Under the pieces are notes generated by a model that worked only from the letters and a program-made list of their open reading frames with translations, had not been told where the DNA came from and did no database searches. The position numbers and the translations under genes are program-made. Positions 8,840 through 17,354 of a DNA stretch of 64,000 nt are shown here, piece after piece. Numbering within the stretch: position 1 is the stretch's first letter; the number at the start of each line of letters is the position of its first letter. Source of the stretch: Salegentibacter salegens (lineage in GTDB: Bacteria > Bacteroidota > Bacteroidia > Flavobacteriales > Flavobacteriaceae); the NCBI RefSeq assembly GCF_900142975.1, contig NZ_LT670848.1, positions 2,356,001-2,420,000 on the forward strand, given 5' to 3'.

Positions 8840-9502
8840 TTAAAGGTTATTAATATAGTGAAAAAGGGCTATAAAAATAAATCCTAGCGGTATGATAATC
8901 GCATAAGCCTTGGTGAATCCTCTAAGTCCTTTAGCGTATTTATTTCTCCAACCAATAGATTGAAAAGAAGAAGAAAAACCATGGTAAAGGTGAAGGGCTA
9001 AAAATACAAATGAAATTACATATAATATTGTTCTAACCGGGCTTTGGAATTTTGCTATTAACTCATCATAGTATCGGGCTACATCTTCTGGATGCGATTC
9101 TAAATATTTATGAACCATTTCCGGGAACCAGAAATCGTAAAAGTGAAGTCCTAAAAAAGCTAAAACTACAAGTCCGGAGTAAATCATATTTCTTGAAACC
9201 CAGCTTGAGTTTTCATTTCCGGCAAACTTAACATACTTTATGTTCCTTGCTCCCCGGTTTTTTGCTTCCAGGATAAACCCCATCACAAAGTGAAAAATCA
9301 CTCCAAAAATTAGAACCGGCTGCAATAAAGCCTGTACAAAAAAGTTGGTTCCCATAAAATGAGAAACTTCATTAAACAAATCTTTACTAATTACTGAAAG
9401 AAAATTAATGGTAAAATGCTGAGCTAAAAATAAGACCAGAAAAAGTCCCGATAAGGCCATAGCAACTTTTCTTGCTATGGTTGAATTTAGAAATCCACCC
9501 AT
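8840..9502 (-). CDS. sdhC: Succinate dehydrogenase cytochrome b subunit
   Basis: 220 residues from ATG 9502 (MGGFLNSTIARKVAMALSGL). An open stretch adds 17 codons upstream, but it would overlap the predicted promoter and is not like the family. Five hydrophobic segments and several His residues in or near them (QHFTIN, HFVMGF, LGLHFYDF, LHLYHGF) fit the single-polypeptide di-haem-type membrane anchor of Bacteroidota complex II, which replaces separate SdhC and SdhD. It anchors SdhAB and exchanges electrons with menaquinone. It is the first gene of the operon. Confidence 0.95.
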   Translation of the reverse strand: MGGFLNSTIARKVAMALSGLFLVLFLAQHFTINFLSVISKDLFNEVSHFMGTNFFVQALLQPVLIFGVIFHFVMGFILEAKNRGARNIKYVKFAGNENSSWVSRNMIYSGLVVLAFLGLHFYDFWFPEMVHKYLESHPEDVARYYDELIAKFQSPVRTILYVISFVFLALHLYHGFSSSFQSIGWRNKYAKGLRGFTKAYAIIIPLGFIFIALFHYINNL

Positions 9503-9532
9503 TGGTTTGATAATTTTATAGAAATTTAACAG

Positions 9533-9563
9533 CAAAAATACACTCCAAATCACTTACTGACAA
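9533..9563 (-). promoter_or_regulatory. Bacteroidota-type promoter of sdhCAB
   Basis: On the minus strand a -33 TTG (9561-9563) is followed by a 20-nt spacer and a perfect TAnnTTTG -7 box, TATTTTTG (9533-9540). The sdhC start codon is about 30 nt further on. This is the best consensus match I found in the window. The 327-bp space between sdhC and asnB holds only this promoter and the asnB terminator. Confidence 0.65.
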
Positions 9564-9765
9564 ACTTTCAAGCCTGTTTATAGGGCTATTTAGAACAAAT
9601 ATAAGTAAGCGATAATTTTGTTGAAGATAATTATTCACACATCGCCCGAGGTTAAAACCTTTACCTAACCACTATCTTTCAAAGTACTTATAGTTTTTTT
9701 TGGTGAAAATTCATATAGATTACGGTTACACAATTCACAAACCATGTTGAGAGTGAAAACTCCAT

Positions 9766-9799
9766 AAAAAAAGCTACCCATAGATTTAGGTAGCTTTTT
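9766..9799 (-). terminator. Intrinsic terminator of asnB
   Basis: 11-bp stem AAAAAGCTACC/GGTAGCTTTTT (9768-9778, 9789-9799) with a 10-nt loop, about 30 nt after the asnB stop. The A/T ends give a T-run on either strand, but the neighbouring gene reads away from it, so it serves asnB. Confidence 0.85.
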
Positions 9800-9829
9800 A
9801 ATAAAATTTAATTTTCTTAATTAGTCTTT

Positions 9830-11500
9830 CTAAAATTTTTTATAACTATCGGAATGAACATTTGCCACTGCTCTACCTGATGGATCGTTCATATTTTTAA
9901 AAGATTCATCCCACTCTAAAGCAGTTGGTGTACTACAGGCTACAGAAGGCACAGATGGTACTGACTTTGCTGCCGCATCGCTTGGGAAATGATCGGTAAA
10001 GATAGATCGGTAGTAATATTCTTCTTTGCTAGATGGTGGCTGAATTGGAAATTTGAAGTGTGCATTTTTAAGCTGTTCATCGCTCACCTCTGCATTAACC
10101 AATTCTTTAAGAGTATCTATCCAACTATAACCAACGCCATCCGAAAATTGTTCTTTCTGTCTCCAGGCTACGCTTTCTGGCAAATAATCTTCAAATGCCT
10201 TTCTTAAAACCCACTTTTCAATACGTTCGCCGGTAATCATTTTATCTTTAGGATTTATTCTCATGGCAACATCCATAAATTCTTTATCCAGGAATGGAAC
10301 ACGCCCCTCTATGCCCCAGGCACAAAGAGATTTATTAGCCCGTAAACAATCATATTGATGTAATTTATCTAGTTTTCGAACAGTCTCCTCGTGAAATTCT
10401 TTAGCATTAGGAGCTTTATGAAAGTAAAGATACCCACCAAACAATTCATCTGCACCTTCACCCGAAAGCACCATTTTGATCCCCAAAGATTTGATAGTTC
10501 TAGCCATTAAATACATAGGAGTAGACGCCCTAATCGTTGTTACATCATAAGTTTCTAAATGATAAATTACATCTTTAATCGCATCTAATCCCTCCTGTAT
10601 AGTGAATTTCACTTCGTGATGCACCGTGTCTAAGTGATTGGCCACTTTTTGTGCAGCAGCAAGATCCGGCGAACCCTCTAACCCAATGGCAAAAGAGTGC
10701 AATCTTGGGTACCAAGCCGCATCTTTATCGTCACTCTCTATTCTTTTTTCTGAATACAATTTGGCAACTGCAGAAGTAATTGAAGAATCTAAGCCACCTG
10801 AAAGTAAAACACCATAAGGCACATCACTCATTAACTGCCGGTGTACCGCTTTTTCAAGAGCTTCCTTTAAATCTTCGATACTGGTTTCATTATCCTTTAC
10901 GGCATCATATTCCATCCAGTCCCGCTCATACCATTTTTGAAAACCTTGCTTTTTACTAGATAAGTAATGCCCGGGAGGAAACAATTCAATCTTAGTACAT
11001 TTTCCTTCCAAAGCTTTAAGTTCTGAAGCTACATAAAATGTTCCGTTTTGATCCCAGCCTACATATAAAGGAATAATTCCCATATGATCTCGAGCAATAA
11101 AATACTCATCATTTTCGGCATCATAAATAGCAAAACCAAAAATTCCGTTTAATTCATCTAAAAAGCTATCTCCTTTTTCTTTATAAAGCGCAAGGATAAC
11201 TTCACAATCAGATTCTGTTTGAAAATTATAATTTGGAAACTGACTTCTTAATTCTTTATGATTATAGATTTCTCCATTTGCAGCAAGCACAAGCTGTTTA
11301 TCGTCAGATAATAAAGGTTGTCCACCAGAAATAGGATCTACAATTGCCAGGCGCTCATGCGCCAAAATCGCTTTTTCATCACTATAAATTCCACTCCAGT
11401 CTGGGCCGCGATGTCTTAAACATTTAGCCATTTCTAATACTTGAGGTCTTAAGACTTCAGACCTCTCTTTTAAATCGAAAGCACAAACAATTCCACACAC
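9830..11500 (-). CDS. asnB: Asparagine synthetase B, glutamine-hydrolysing
   Basis: 556 residues. The start codon is GTG (11498-11500), followed directly by Cys2, the N-terminal nucleophile of the glutaminase domain (CGIVCAF; RHRGPDWSG; NGEIYNH). The synthetase domain follows with the ATP-pyrophosphatase loop LLSGGLDSSI near residue 235 and SGEGADELFGGY. The C-terminal PSVACSTPTALEWD tail is like the E. coli AsnB group. It makes Asn from Asp, Gln and ATP in the cytoplasm. It is a single gene with its own terminator. Confidence 0.97.
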   Translation of the reverse strand: MCGIVCAFDLKERSEVLRPQVLEMAKCLRHRGPDWSGIYSDEKAILAHERLAIVDPISGGQPLLSDDKQLVLAANGEIYNHKELRSQFPNYNFQTESDCEVILALYKEKGDSFLDELNGIFGFAIYDAENDEYFIARDHMGIIPLYVGWDQNGTFYVASELKALEGKCTKIELFPPGHYLSSKKQGFQKWYERDWMEYDAVKDNETSIEDLKEALEKAVHRQLMSDVPYGVLLSGGLDSSITSAVAKLYSEKRIESDDKDAAWYPRLHSFAIGLEGSPDLAAAQKVANHLDTVHHEVKFTIQEGLDAIKDVIYHLETYDVTTIRASTPMYLMARTIKSLGIKMVLSGEGADELFGGYLYFHKAPNAKEFHEETVRKLDKLHQYDCLRANKSLCAWGIEGRVPFLDKEFMDVAMRINPKDKMITGERIEKWVLRKAFEDYLPESVAWRQKEQFSDGVGYSWIDTLKELVNAEVSDEQLKNAHFKFPIQPPSSKEEYYYRSIFTDHFPSDAAAKSVPSVPSVACSTPTALEWDESFKNMNDPSGRAVANVHSDSYKKF

Positions 11501-11825
11501 AGTATTAAGTTTTAAAGTTGAAACAAATATTGAATTAATATTTCATAAAAAAAGCTAATAAAGGATATTTGGTTACATATGAAAATTAAAAACTTTATAT
11601 TAACTTCTTATTAAAAATTAAATTTAATAAGAATTACGATTTAATTTCAGCAGTAAAATTTTCAGGAAGCGTTAAATAGATTATTTCCAAAATTAAAGAT
11701 CGCCGGGAAATAATCTCCATCATTTTTTCATAGTCAGCTTTCAATCAACTAAGAATCTCTCTAAAATTAAAATATTAGTCATCGCTTAATAGCCATATTT
11801 TGGGCTAATCTTAGAAAAATATATT

Positions 11826-11943
11826 ATGAAATACGATCAAATAGACAGTAAATTATTTATAAAAAACCACAAAAACTTTATGGCGGGAATGAAACCTAAC
11901 AGCCTTGCCGTTTTTAATGCTAATGATATATACCCGATTTTGC
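11826..11943 (+). pseudogene. Truncated second copy of the pepP 5' end
   Basis: Starting at ATG 11826, the first 43 nt are identical to the start of the intact pepP gene (13436), and the next 70 or so differ at about 12 positions, mostly third codon positions. Similarity ends at the codons for NDIYPI; after that comes unrelated DNA with a stop at 11961. Most differences are synonymous, which suggests it was once translated. It sits in the 519-bp gap between asnB and cbpA. Apart from this fragment I see no gene in that gap, only AT-rich DNA that must hold the divergent promoters. Confidence 0.85.
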
Positions 11944-12019
11944 ATAAACTTAACGGGAATTGAGCCAGCTTTTTAGTAATTTCAGGAGTTAGAATTTCAA
12001 CACTAATTCATAAGTTTTC

Positions 12020-12949
12020 ATGGCTTTTATAGACTACTACAAATTGCTGGAAATAGATAAATCTGCCAGCCAGGCCGATATCAAAAAAGCCTACCGCAAA
12101 CTGGCCAGGAAATATCATCCAGATCTTAACCCTAACGACAAAGAAGCGCAGCTCAGGTTTCAGCAAATTAATGAAGCCAACGAGGTTTTAAGCGATCCTG
12201 AAAAACGAAAAAAATACGACCAATACGGAAAAGACTGGCAACACGCCGATGCTTACGAAGAAGCCAAAAAACAACAGCAAGCTTCTGGCGGTAGAGCTTA
12301 TTCGGGCGGCGGATTTGGGGGTGGCCAAACTGGCTATTCTTATTCAGGAAATTTTGAGGACGATACTTTTTCAGACTTTTTTGAAGAGATGTTTGGAAGC
12401 GGTGCCAGGGCTCACGGCTCGGGCCGCGGGCGGCATTTTAAAGGCCAGGATTTTAATGCTGAACTTCAGCTAAACCTAAGCGATGTTTACACCAGTCACA
12501 AACAAACCCTTACGGTAAACGGAAAAAATATTCGACTTACTATTCCGGCGGGCGTTGAAAACGGGCAAACCATTAAAATAAAAAGTCACGGTGGGCCGGG
12601 CGTTCAGGGCGGGCCAAAGGGCGATCTTTTTATCACTTTTAATATTATAAACAACACAAAATTCAAAAGAGAAAAAGAAAACTTATTCAGTACGATAGAC
12701 CTTGACTTTTACACTGCTTTACTCGGTGGAGAAATTACCGCAGAGACCTTTGGCGGGAAAGTAAAGTTAAAGGTGAAACCTGAAACCCAACCCGGAACCA
12801 AAGTGAAATTAAAAGGCAAAGGTTTTCCGAAATACAAAAAAGAAAACCAGTTTGGGGATTTAATTATCACTTATGATGTAAAAATGCCAACAAACTTAAA
12901 CGCCCGGGAAAAAGAACTGTTTCAAGAACTTCAAAAATTACGCTCATGA
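12020..12949 (+). CDS. cbpA: CbpA-like type II J-domain co-chaperone
   Basis: 309 residues. The J domain occupies about 1-70 with the HPD motif at 33-35, then a Gly/Phe-rich linker (about 88-135) and two beta-sandwich substrate-binding domains. There is no Cys-rich zinc domain, which separates it from DnaJ proper. It stimulates DnaK ATP hydrolysis and delivers clients. The stop overlaps the start of cbpM in ATGA, the classic CbpA-CbpM arrangement. The module is inserted between the truncated and the full copy of pepP. Confidence 0.92.
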   Translation: MAFIDYYKLLEIDKSASQADIKKAYRKLARKYHPDLNPNDKEAQLRFQQINEANEVLSDPEKRKKYDQYGKDWQHADAYEEAKKQQQASGGRAYSGGGFGGGQTGYSYSGNFEDDTFSDFFEEMFGSGARAHGSGRGRHFKGQDFNAELQLNLSDVYTSHKQTLTVNGKNIRLTIPAGVENGQTIKIKSHGGPGVQGGPKGDLFITFNIINNTKFKREKENLFSTIDLDFYTALLGGEITAETFGGKVKLKVKPETQPGTKVKLKGKGFPKYKKENQFGDLIITYDVKMPTNLNAREKELFQELQKLRS

Positions 12950-13236
12950 ATTTAGAAGATTTAATTCCCACCGATGAGATTTGCACCCGATATAAGATTG
13001 AACGAACTTTTGTAAGCTCACTTTACGAAAGCGGTTTAATTGAAATTGTAACCGTAGAAGAAACTGAATATGTGCATTGCGATGAGATTTCAGAATTTGA
13101 AAGATTAAGGCGGTTGCATTACGATCTGGATATTAATGTGGAAGGATTGGAAGCGATTCAGCACTTAATTGGGCAGGTAAAGAAATTACAGAAGCAGAAT
13201 CAAAAGCTTAAAAATCGTCTTGGTTTATATGAATAA
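12946..13236 (+). CDS. cbpM: Chaperone modulator CbpM, MerR-like
   Basis: 96 residues with an N-terminal MerR-like helix-turn-helix fold (about 1-60; LIPTDEICTRYKIERTFVSSLYESGLI) and a C-terminal coiled coil (about 68-94; GQVKKLQKQNQKLKNRL). CbpM binds the J domain of CbpA and blocks its contact with DnaK. The start overlaps the cbpA stop by 4 bp, so the two are translationally coupled. A repeat-rich spacer follows. Confidence 0.88.
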   Translation: MNLEDLIPTDEICTRYKIERTFVSSLYESGLIEIVTVEETEYVHCDEISEFERLRRLHYDLDINVEGLEAIQHLIGQVKKLQKQNQKLKNRLGLYE

Positions 13237-13245
13237 GTCAGGAAC

Positions 13246-13336
13246 TTTTACTCGATAATCGAGATTAAATGCACTAAAACTTGTCTCGAAATCAAATTAT
13301 AGTTCTCAGATAATAACTTATAGGCTTGCCGAGAGG
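13246..13336 (+). repeat. Dispersed repeat B, copy 1
   Basis: Begins ACTTTTACTCGATAATCGAG, with the 13-bp palindrome CTCGATAATCGAG at 13251-13263, and ends near GGCTTGCCGAGAGG at 13323-13336. The same order of blocks (CTCGATAATCGAG, AAATGC, CTCGAAATCAAA, GGCTTGCC..GAGG) appears on the minus strand at 28621-28711. The middle is degenerate. It may be a miniature mobile or REP-like element; no coding capacity is seen. Confidence 0.65.
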
Positions 13337-13389
13337 TTTTTTCCTCTGTTAGATATTGATAACTTTGCGACACAACACTTTTAACGAAC

Positions 13390-13422
13390 AAACCTCACAG
13401 GTTTTGAAAACCTGTGAGGTTT
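13390..13422. repeat. Perfect 16-bp palindrome directly before pepP
   Basis: AAACCTCACAGGTTTT at 13390-13405 is exactly inverted at 13407-13422 around a single G. It ends 13 nt before the pepP ATG, where a ribosome site or leader should lie. Half of the same motif (AAACCTGTGAG) recurs near 47653 beside pgi. I recall this ACCTCACAGG palindrome as common between Bacteroidota genes. It could fold in the pepP mRNA and hinder or protect its 5' end. Confidence 0.75.
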
Positions 13423-13435
13423 TAAATAAAACCAC

Positions 13436-14728
13436 ATGAAATACGATCAAATAGACAGTAAATTATTTATAAAAAACCGAAAGAGCTTTACGGCGGGAAT
13501 GAAACCCAACAGTCTTGCGGTTTTTAACGCTAACGATATTTACCCTATTGGTGCAGATAGCACCATGCCTTTTCAGCAAAATCGGGATTTATTTTATTTA
13601 AGCGGTGTTGACCAGGAAGAGGCAATTCTAGTACTTTTCCCGGACGCTCCAAAACCAGAACATCGTGAAATTTTATTTCTTACCGAAACCAATCCGCATA
13701 TCGCAGTTTGGGAAGGCGCAAAATTAGACAAGGAAAAAGCACTCGAAGTTAGTGGTATAGAAACCGTTTACTGGCTCCAGGATTTTGAGAAGATCTTTTT
13801 TGAAGTAATGTCGCAATGTGAAACAATATATTTCAATACCAACGAACACTACCGAGCGAATGTACAAACCGAAACCCGCGACGAAAGATTTATAAAATGG
13901 TGCAAAGATAAATATCCGGCGCACCAGGTGGCAAAAAGCAACCCTATTTTGCAGCGCCTACGTTCCGTAAAAGATCCTATTGAGCTGGATTTGATGCAAA
14001 AAGCCTGCGATATTACCGAAAAAGCTTTTCGCAGAGCTTTAAAATTTACCAAACCCGGAGTTTGGGAACACGAGATTGAAGCCGAATACTGGCACGAAAT
14101 GATAAGAAACCGTAGCCGCGGATTTTCATACACCCCAATTATTGCCAGCGGAAATAACGCAAATGTGCTTCATTACACCGAGAATAACCAGCAGTGTAAA
14201 GAAGGAGAGTTAATCCTTATAGACACGGGTGCAGAATACGCTAATTATTCAAGCGATATGACCAGGACAATTCCGGTTTCAGGAAAGTTTTCCGATCGTC
14301 AGAAACAGATTTACAATACGGTAAATAAGGTAAAGAAAGAAGCCACAAAATGGTTGGTTCCAGGAACTATTTGGGCAGAATACCATAAGGAAGTCGGTAA
14401 ATTAATGACTTCTGAATTATTAGATCTAGGATTGCTGGACAAAGCCGATGTTCAAAATGAAGATCCAAAATGGCCTGCTTATAAAAAATATTTTATGCAC
14501 GGTACCGCACATAATATCGGATTAGATACTCACGATTACGGGATTCTAACCGAACCCATGAAACCCAACCAGGTTTTCACGGTAGAACCGGGAATTTATC
14601 TACCCGATGAAGGTTTCGGAATTCGTTTGGAAGACGATGTGGTAATTCAGCCAGAAGGAGAACCTTTTAACCTGATGCGCAATATCCCTATTGAAGTTGA
14701 GGAGATTGAAGAGATTATGAATTCTTAA
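13436..14728 (+). CDS. pepP: Aminopeptidase P family protein (Xaa-Pro aminopeptidase)
   Basis: 430 residues. The N-terminal creatinase-like domain is about 1-180, followed by the M24 'pita-bread' catalytic domain. The five metal ligands are visible in order: two Asp in LIDTGAEYANYSSDMTR, His in MHGTAHNIGLDTHD, Glu in TVEPGIYLPD and Glu in IRLEDDVVI. It removes an N-terminal residue that precedes proline and is cytoplasmic by lack of a signal peptide. A truncated copy of the 5' end lies 1.6 kb upstream, and a perfect palindrome abuts the start. Confidence 0.93.
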   Translation: MKYDQIDSKLFIKNRKSFTAGMKPNSLAVFNANDIYPIGADSTMPFQQNRDLFYLSGVDQEEAILVLFPDAPKPEHREILFLTETNPHIAVWEGAKLDKEKALEVSGIETVYWLQDFEKIFFEVMSQCETIYFNTNEHYRANVQTETRDERFIKWCKDKYPAHQVAKSNPILQRLRSVKDPIELDLMQKACDITEKAFRRALKFTKPGVWEHEIEAEYWHEMIRNRSRGFSYTPIIASGNNANVLHYTENNQQCKEGELILIDTGAEYANYSSDMTRTIPVSGKFSDRQKQIYNTVNKVKKEATKWLVPGTIWAEYHKEVGKLMTSELLDLGLLDKADVQNEDPKWPAYKKYFMHGTAHNIGLDTHDYGILTEPMKPNQVFTVEPGIYLPDEGFGIRLEDDVVIQPEGEPFNLMRNIPIEVEEIEEIMNS

Positions 14729-14751
14729 TAGAATAGGTTAACTATTTTTTA

Positions 14752-14832
14752 CGTCAATCTGAACTTGTTTCAGATTCTAGTATGAGACCTTTGATAATGA
14801 AATTAGATCCTGAAATAAATTCAGGAAGACGT
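14752..14832 (+). repeat. Dispersed palindromic repeat A, full-length copy
   Basis: About 81 bp bounded by CGTCAATCTGAA on the left and TTCAGGAAGACG on the right, an imperfect terminal inversion (CGTCAATCTGAA versus CGTCTTCCTGAA). Each half has its own small hairpin: ATCTGAA/TTCAGAT (14757-14775) and TCCTGAA/TTCAGGA (14808-14826). It carries no gene. Shorter relatives lie at 4259-4300 and 27375-27404. The layout of terminal inverted repeats without coding capacity resembles a small non-autonomous element. Confidence 0.65.
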
Positions 14833-14839
14833 TTTTTTA

Positions 14840-14876
14840 AAGCCACGAATTATTTTGTGAATTCGTGGCTTTTTCT
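14840..14876 (+). terminator. Terminator-like hairpin between pepP and the hydrolase gene
   Basis: 12-bp stem AAGCCACGAATT/AATTCGTGGCTT (14840-14851, 14860-14871), 8-nt loop, then TTTT. It would end the pepP transcript but sits only 18 nt before ATG 14890. The hydrolase gene would then need read-through or a start of transcription inside the hairpin region, so a regulatory role is also possible. Confidence 0.65.
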
Positions 14877-14889
14877 ATTTTAAATAACA

Positions 14890-15660
14890 ATGAAAGCAAC
14901 TTATAAAAACACACCTATTTCTTATACCTCACAGGGAACAGGAAATCCCCTAGTTCTCTTGCACGGCTTTTTAGAATCTAAAGAGATATGGAAAGATTTT
15001 ACTGAAGAACTTTCAGCAAAGCGACAGGTTATTTGTATAGACCTCCCCGGGCACGGAGGATCTGGAAATTTCGCAGAAATTCACACTATGGCTGATATGG
15101 CCGAAGCCGTAAAAGCGGTCTTAGATGAACTAGATATTAAAAAAGCTTCATTCGCAGGCCATTCTATGGGTGGTTATGTAAGTTTGGAATTCCAAAATAT
15201 TTTTCCTACTATAGTCAATAGCTTGGTATTGGTAAATTCTACCCCACAGGCAGATTCTGAGGAACGCAAAGTTAACCGCGATCGCGCGGCAGCTTTGGTT
15301 CTAAAAAATAAAAGGGCTTTTGTAAGTATGGCGATTTCCAATTTATTGACGCCTGAAAACAATAAGATCTTCAAATCCCAAATTGAAGAATTAAAAAATC
15401 GCGCCCTTAAGTTTTCGTCTGAAGGAATCTACGCTGCTATTATGGGTATGAAAATTCGTACAGATCACTCCGGGCTTTTTGCAAAATTTAATGGTCAAAA
15501 AATTATCGTAGCAGGACAACAGGATCCTGTTATGGATTTTAACACAATAAAAGTAATAGCTAAACGTTGTGAAAGTGAGTTTGAAGGTTTTCCTGGCGGG
15601 CACTTAGCCTTTATGGAAAATAAAATGGAACTCCTAAGAATTTTGCATTTTATCGATTAA
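14890..15660 (+). CDS. Alpha/beta-fold hydrolase
   Basis: 256 residues with an intact alpha/beta-hydrolase triad: VVLLHGF-type oxyanion region near residue 24 (LVLLHGFLESKEIW), nucleophile Ser in AGHSMGGYVSLEF near 97, Asp in AGQQDPVMDF and His in PGGHLAFMEN. There is no signal peptide, so it is cytoplasmic. The family includes esterases, MenH-like and BioH-like enzymes; I see nothing that fixes the substrate. A terminator-like hairpin stands right before the start. Confidence 0.88.
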   Translation: MKATYKNTPISYTSQGTGNPLVLLHGFLESKEIWKDFTEELSAKRQVICIDLPGHGGSGNFAEIHTMADMAEAVKAVLDELDIKKASFAGHSMGGYVSLEFQNIFPTIVNSLVLVNSTPQADSEERKVNRDRAAALVLKNKRAFVSMAISNLLTPENNKIFKSQIEELKNRALKFSSEGIYAAIMGMKIRTDHSGLFAKFNGQKIIVAGQQDPVMDFNTIKVIAKRCESEFEGFPGGHLAFMENKMELLRILHFID

Positions 15661-15732
15661 TTTTAACTTTTTGTCGAAAGTTTAACTTTTTTTTATACTT
15701 TAGACTTTCAGAAACAAGAAAATCAAGCTTTT

Positions 15733-15984
15733 ATGAAAGAAAAACACCCTACAAGATTTTCATTCGCTAAAGTTTTTTGTAACATTTTTGGACACAAACT
15801 AAGAGTTTCCAAAAATGTAACAGATCACGTACACGAATATAAATGCGAGAAATGCGGCATGGAAATGACTGATACCGCAAATGGTTTTTTGGCTCGCTTA
15901 ACCCCAAAATTTAAAGAAACCAACGATTATATTTCTAAAATTCACCAAAAAAGAAAGCGCAAGCATTACGCTCACGCCTCTTAA
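15733..15984 (+). CDS. Small conserved Cys/His protein, possible zinc binder
   Basis: 83 basic residues. CNIFGH near residue 17 and CEKCGMEMTDTANG near 37 could form a small zinc ribbon (one Cys plus His, then Cys-x2-Cys). The C-terminus is Lys/Arg rich (HQKRKRKHYAHAS). I recognise the pattern as a short flavobacterial hypothetical protein but know no function. It lies alone between the hydrolase gene and the convergent thiL, about 70 bp after the former. Confidence 0.65.
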   Translation: MKEKHPTRFSFAKVFCNIFGHKLRVSKNVTDHVHEYKCEKCGMEMTDTANGFLARLTPKFKETNDYISKIHQKRKRKHYAHAS

Positions 15985-16015
15985 TCATTTAATTTGGAAT
16001 TAATTTTCCGAAACT

Positions 16016-17080
16016 TTATTTTTCTTCAGAATCCTTAGCATCCATAGAATTCCAACCTCGCGCAATAAGTGGTAGTTTCTGGTTGGCGCGTGTAATTAGA
16101 TGCATCCCTTCTTTTTCCTCGGTCATATGCCCAATTATACTTAAATTAGGATTCGCCTTTATCTTTTCGAAATCATCTTGCGAAATAGTAAAAAGTAGTT
16201 CATAGTCTTCACCTCCGCTCAACGCGATAGTGGTACTATCTATATCAAACTCTTCACACACTGAAATCACGGCAGGATCTAACGGAATTTTCTCTTCAAA
16301 TAAATTCGCTCCAACTTCTGAGTTTTTACATAAATGGATGATTTCAGAAGAAAGTCCGTCACTTATATCTATCATCGAAGTTGGTTTCACCCCGAGTTCT
16401 TTCAACAAAGGCGCGATATCTTTCCTGGCTTCTGGTTTTAACTGTCTTTCAATCAAATAAGTATAAGGATCAAGATCTGGTTGTGCATTTGGGTTTGCCT
16501 TAAAAACTTCTTTTTCACGTTCTAAAATTTGCAAGCCCATATAGGCCGCACCAAGATCGCCGGTAACCACTAAAAGATCGTTGGGTTTTGCTCCGCTTCG
16601 GTAAACAACATCTTCTTTTTCAGCAACACCAAGGGCGGTAATACTTATAAATAATCCAGAAGTTGAAGAGGTGGTATCGCCGCCAACAACATCAATATTG
16701 TATAGTTTAGCAGCGAGTTCAATACCTGAGTATAATTCTTCCAAAGCCTCTACCGGAAATCGGTTGGAAGCAGCTATAGAAACGGTGATTTGAGTAGCCT
16801 TGGCATTCATTGCATAAACATCAGACAAATTTACCATTACGGCTTTATAACCAAGGTGTTTCAAGGGCATATATGCCAGGTCAAAATGCACGCCTTCAAC
16901 CAAAAGATCTGTAGTAACTACAGTGTGCATATTTTCAAAATTTAATACCGCGGCATCATCGCCAATCGCCTTTACGGTTGAAGAAAGTTTGGGTTCAAAA
17001 CCTTTGGTGAGGTGATCTATTAATCCAAATTCACCCAATTCTGAAAGGTTTGTACGCATATCCTGACTATCCTGAAACAT
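16016..17080 (-). CDS. thiL: Thiamine-monophosphate kinase
   Basis: 354 residues. PurM/ThiL fold: GDDAAVLNF near residue 41 for ATP and metal, TTDLLVEGVHFD, VNLSDVYAMNA, DVVGGDTTSS, VTGDLGAAYMGLQILER, and MIDISDGLSSEI with SGGEDYELLFT near the C-terminus. It phosphorylates thiamine monophosphate to the active diphosphate, in the cytoplasm. Family members often start nearer MRTNLSELGEFGLI, so ATG 17059 is an alternative start. No other thi genes are nearby. Confidence 0.93.
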   Translation of the reverse strand: MFQDSQDMRTNLSELGEFGLIDHLTKGFEPKLSSTVKAIGDDAAVLNFENMHTVVTTDLLVEGVHFDLAYMPLKHLGYKAVMVNLSDVYAMNAKATQITVSIAASNRFPVEALEELYSGIELAAKLYNIDVVGGDTTSSTSGLFISITALGVAEKEDVVYRSGAKPNDLLVVTGDLGAAYMGLQILEREKEVFKANPNAQPDLDPYTYLIERQLKPEARKDIAPLLKELGVKPTSMIDISDGLSSEIIHLCKNSEVGANLFEEKIPLDPAVISVCEEFDIDSTTIALSGGEDYELLFTISQDDFEKIKANPNLSIIGHMTEEKEGMHLITRANQKLPLIARGWNSMDAKDSEEK

Positions 17081-17316
17081 AACTAATTATTTTATTTTGC
17101 AAAATAACTGAATATTATTCAACTGCCATTATAAAGATGAGCATAGATTAAAAAAACGCTGGTTTGCCTATTTAATCAGAAGCATAAAACAATGCTAAAG
17201 TAATTAAACCTCAGTTATTTAGAAGTTCTTAGCTCTTATAGAATTAGAATTGGCAGAACTTATCAATGTATTCTTAAAACATATACCAGTGCTATGGTAA
17301 ACCGCTTGTTTTATAG

Positions 17317-17324
17317 TATATTTG
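17317..17324 (+). promoter_or_regulatory. Candidate -7 box of the suf operon
   Basis: TATATTTG is a perfect match to the Bacteroidota -7 consensus TAnnTTTG, 30 nt before the sufA start. I see no clear TTG at the expected -33 spacing, so the call is tentative. The 274-bp space between thiL and sufA holds nothing else that I can identify. Confidence 0.45.
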
Positions 17325-17354
17325 TATCCAATTTAGAATTAATCTTTTTAAGCT

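Noticed and set aside
17081..17354. Gap before sufA checked for a tRNA or riboswitch
   Set aside because: No cloverleaf, T-loop motif or known aptamer core is visible; only a -7 box match.
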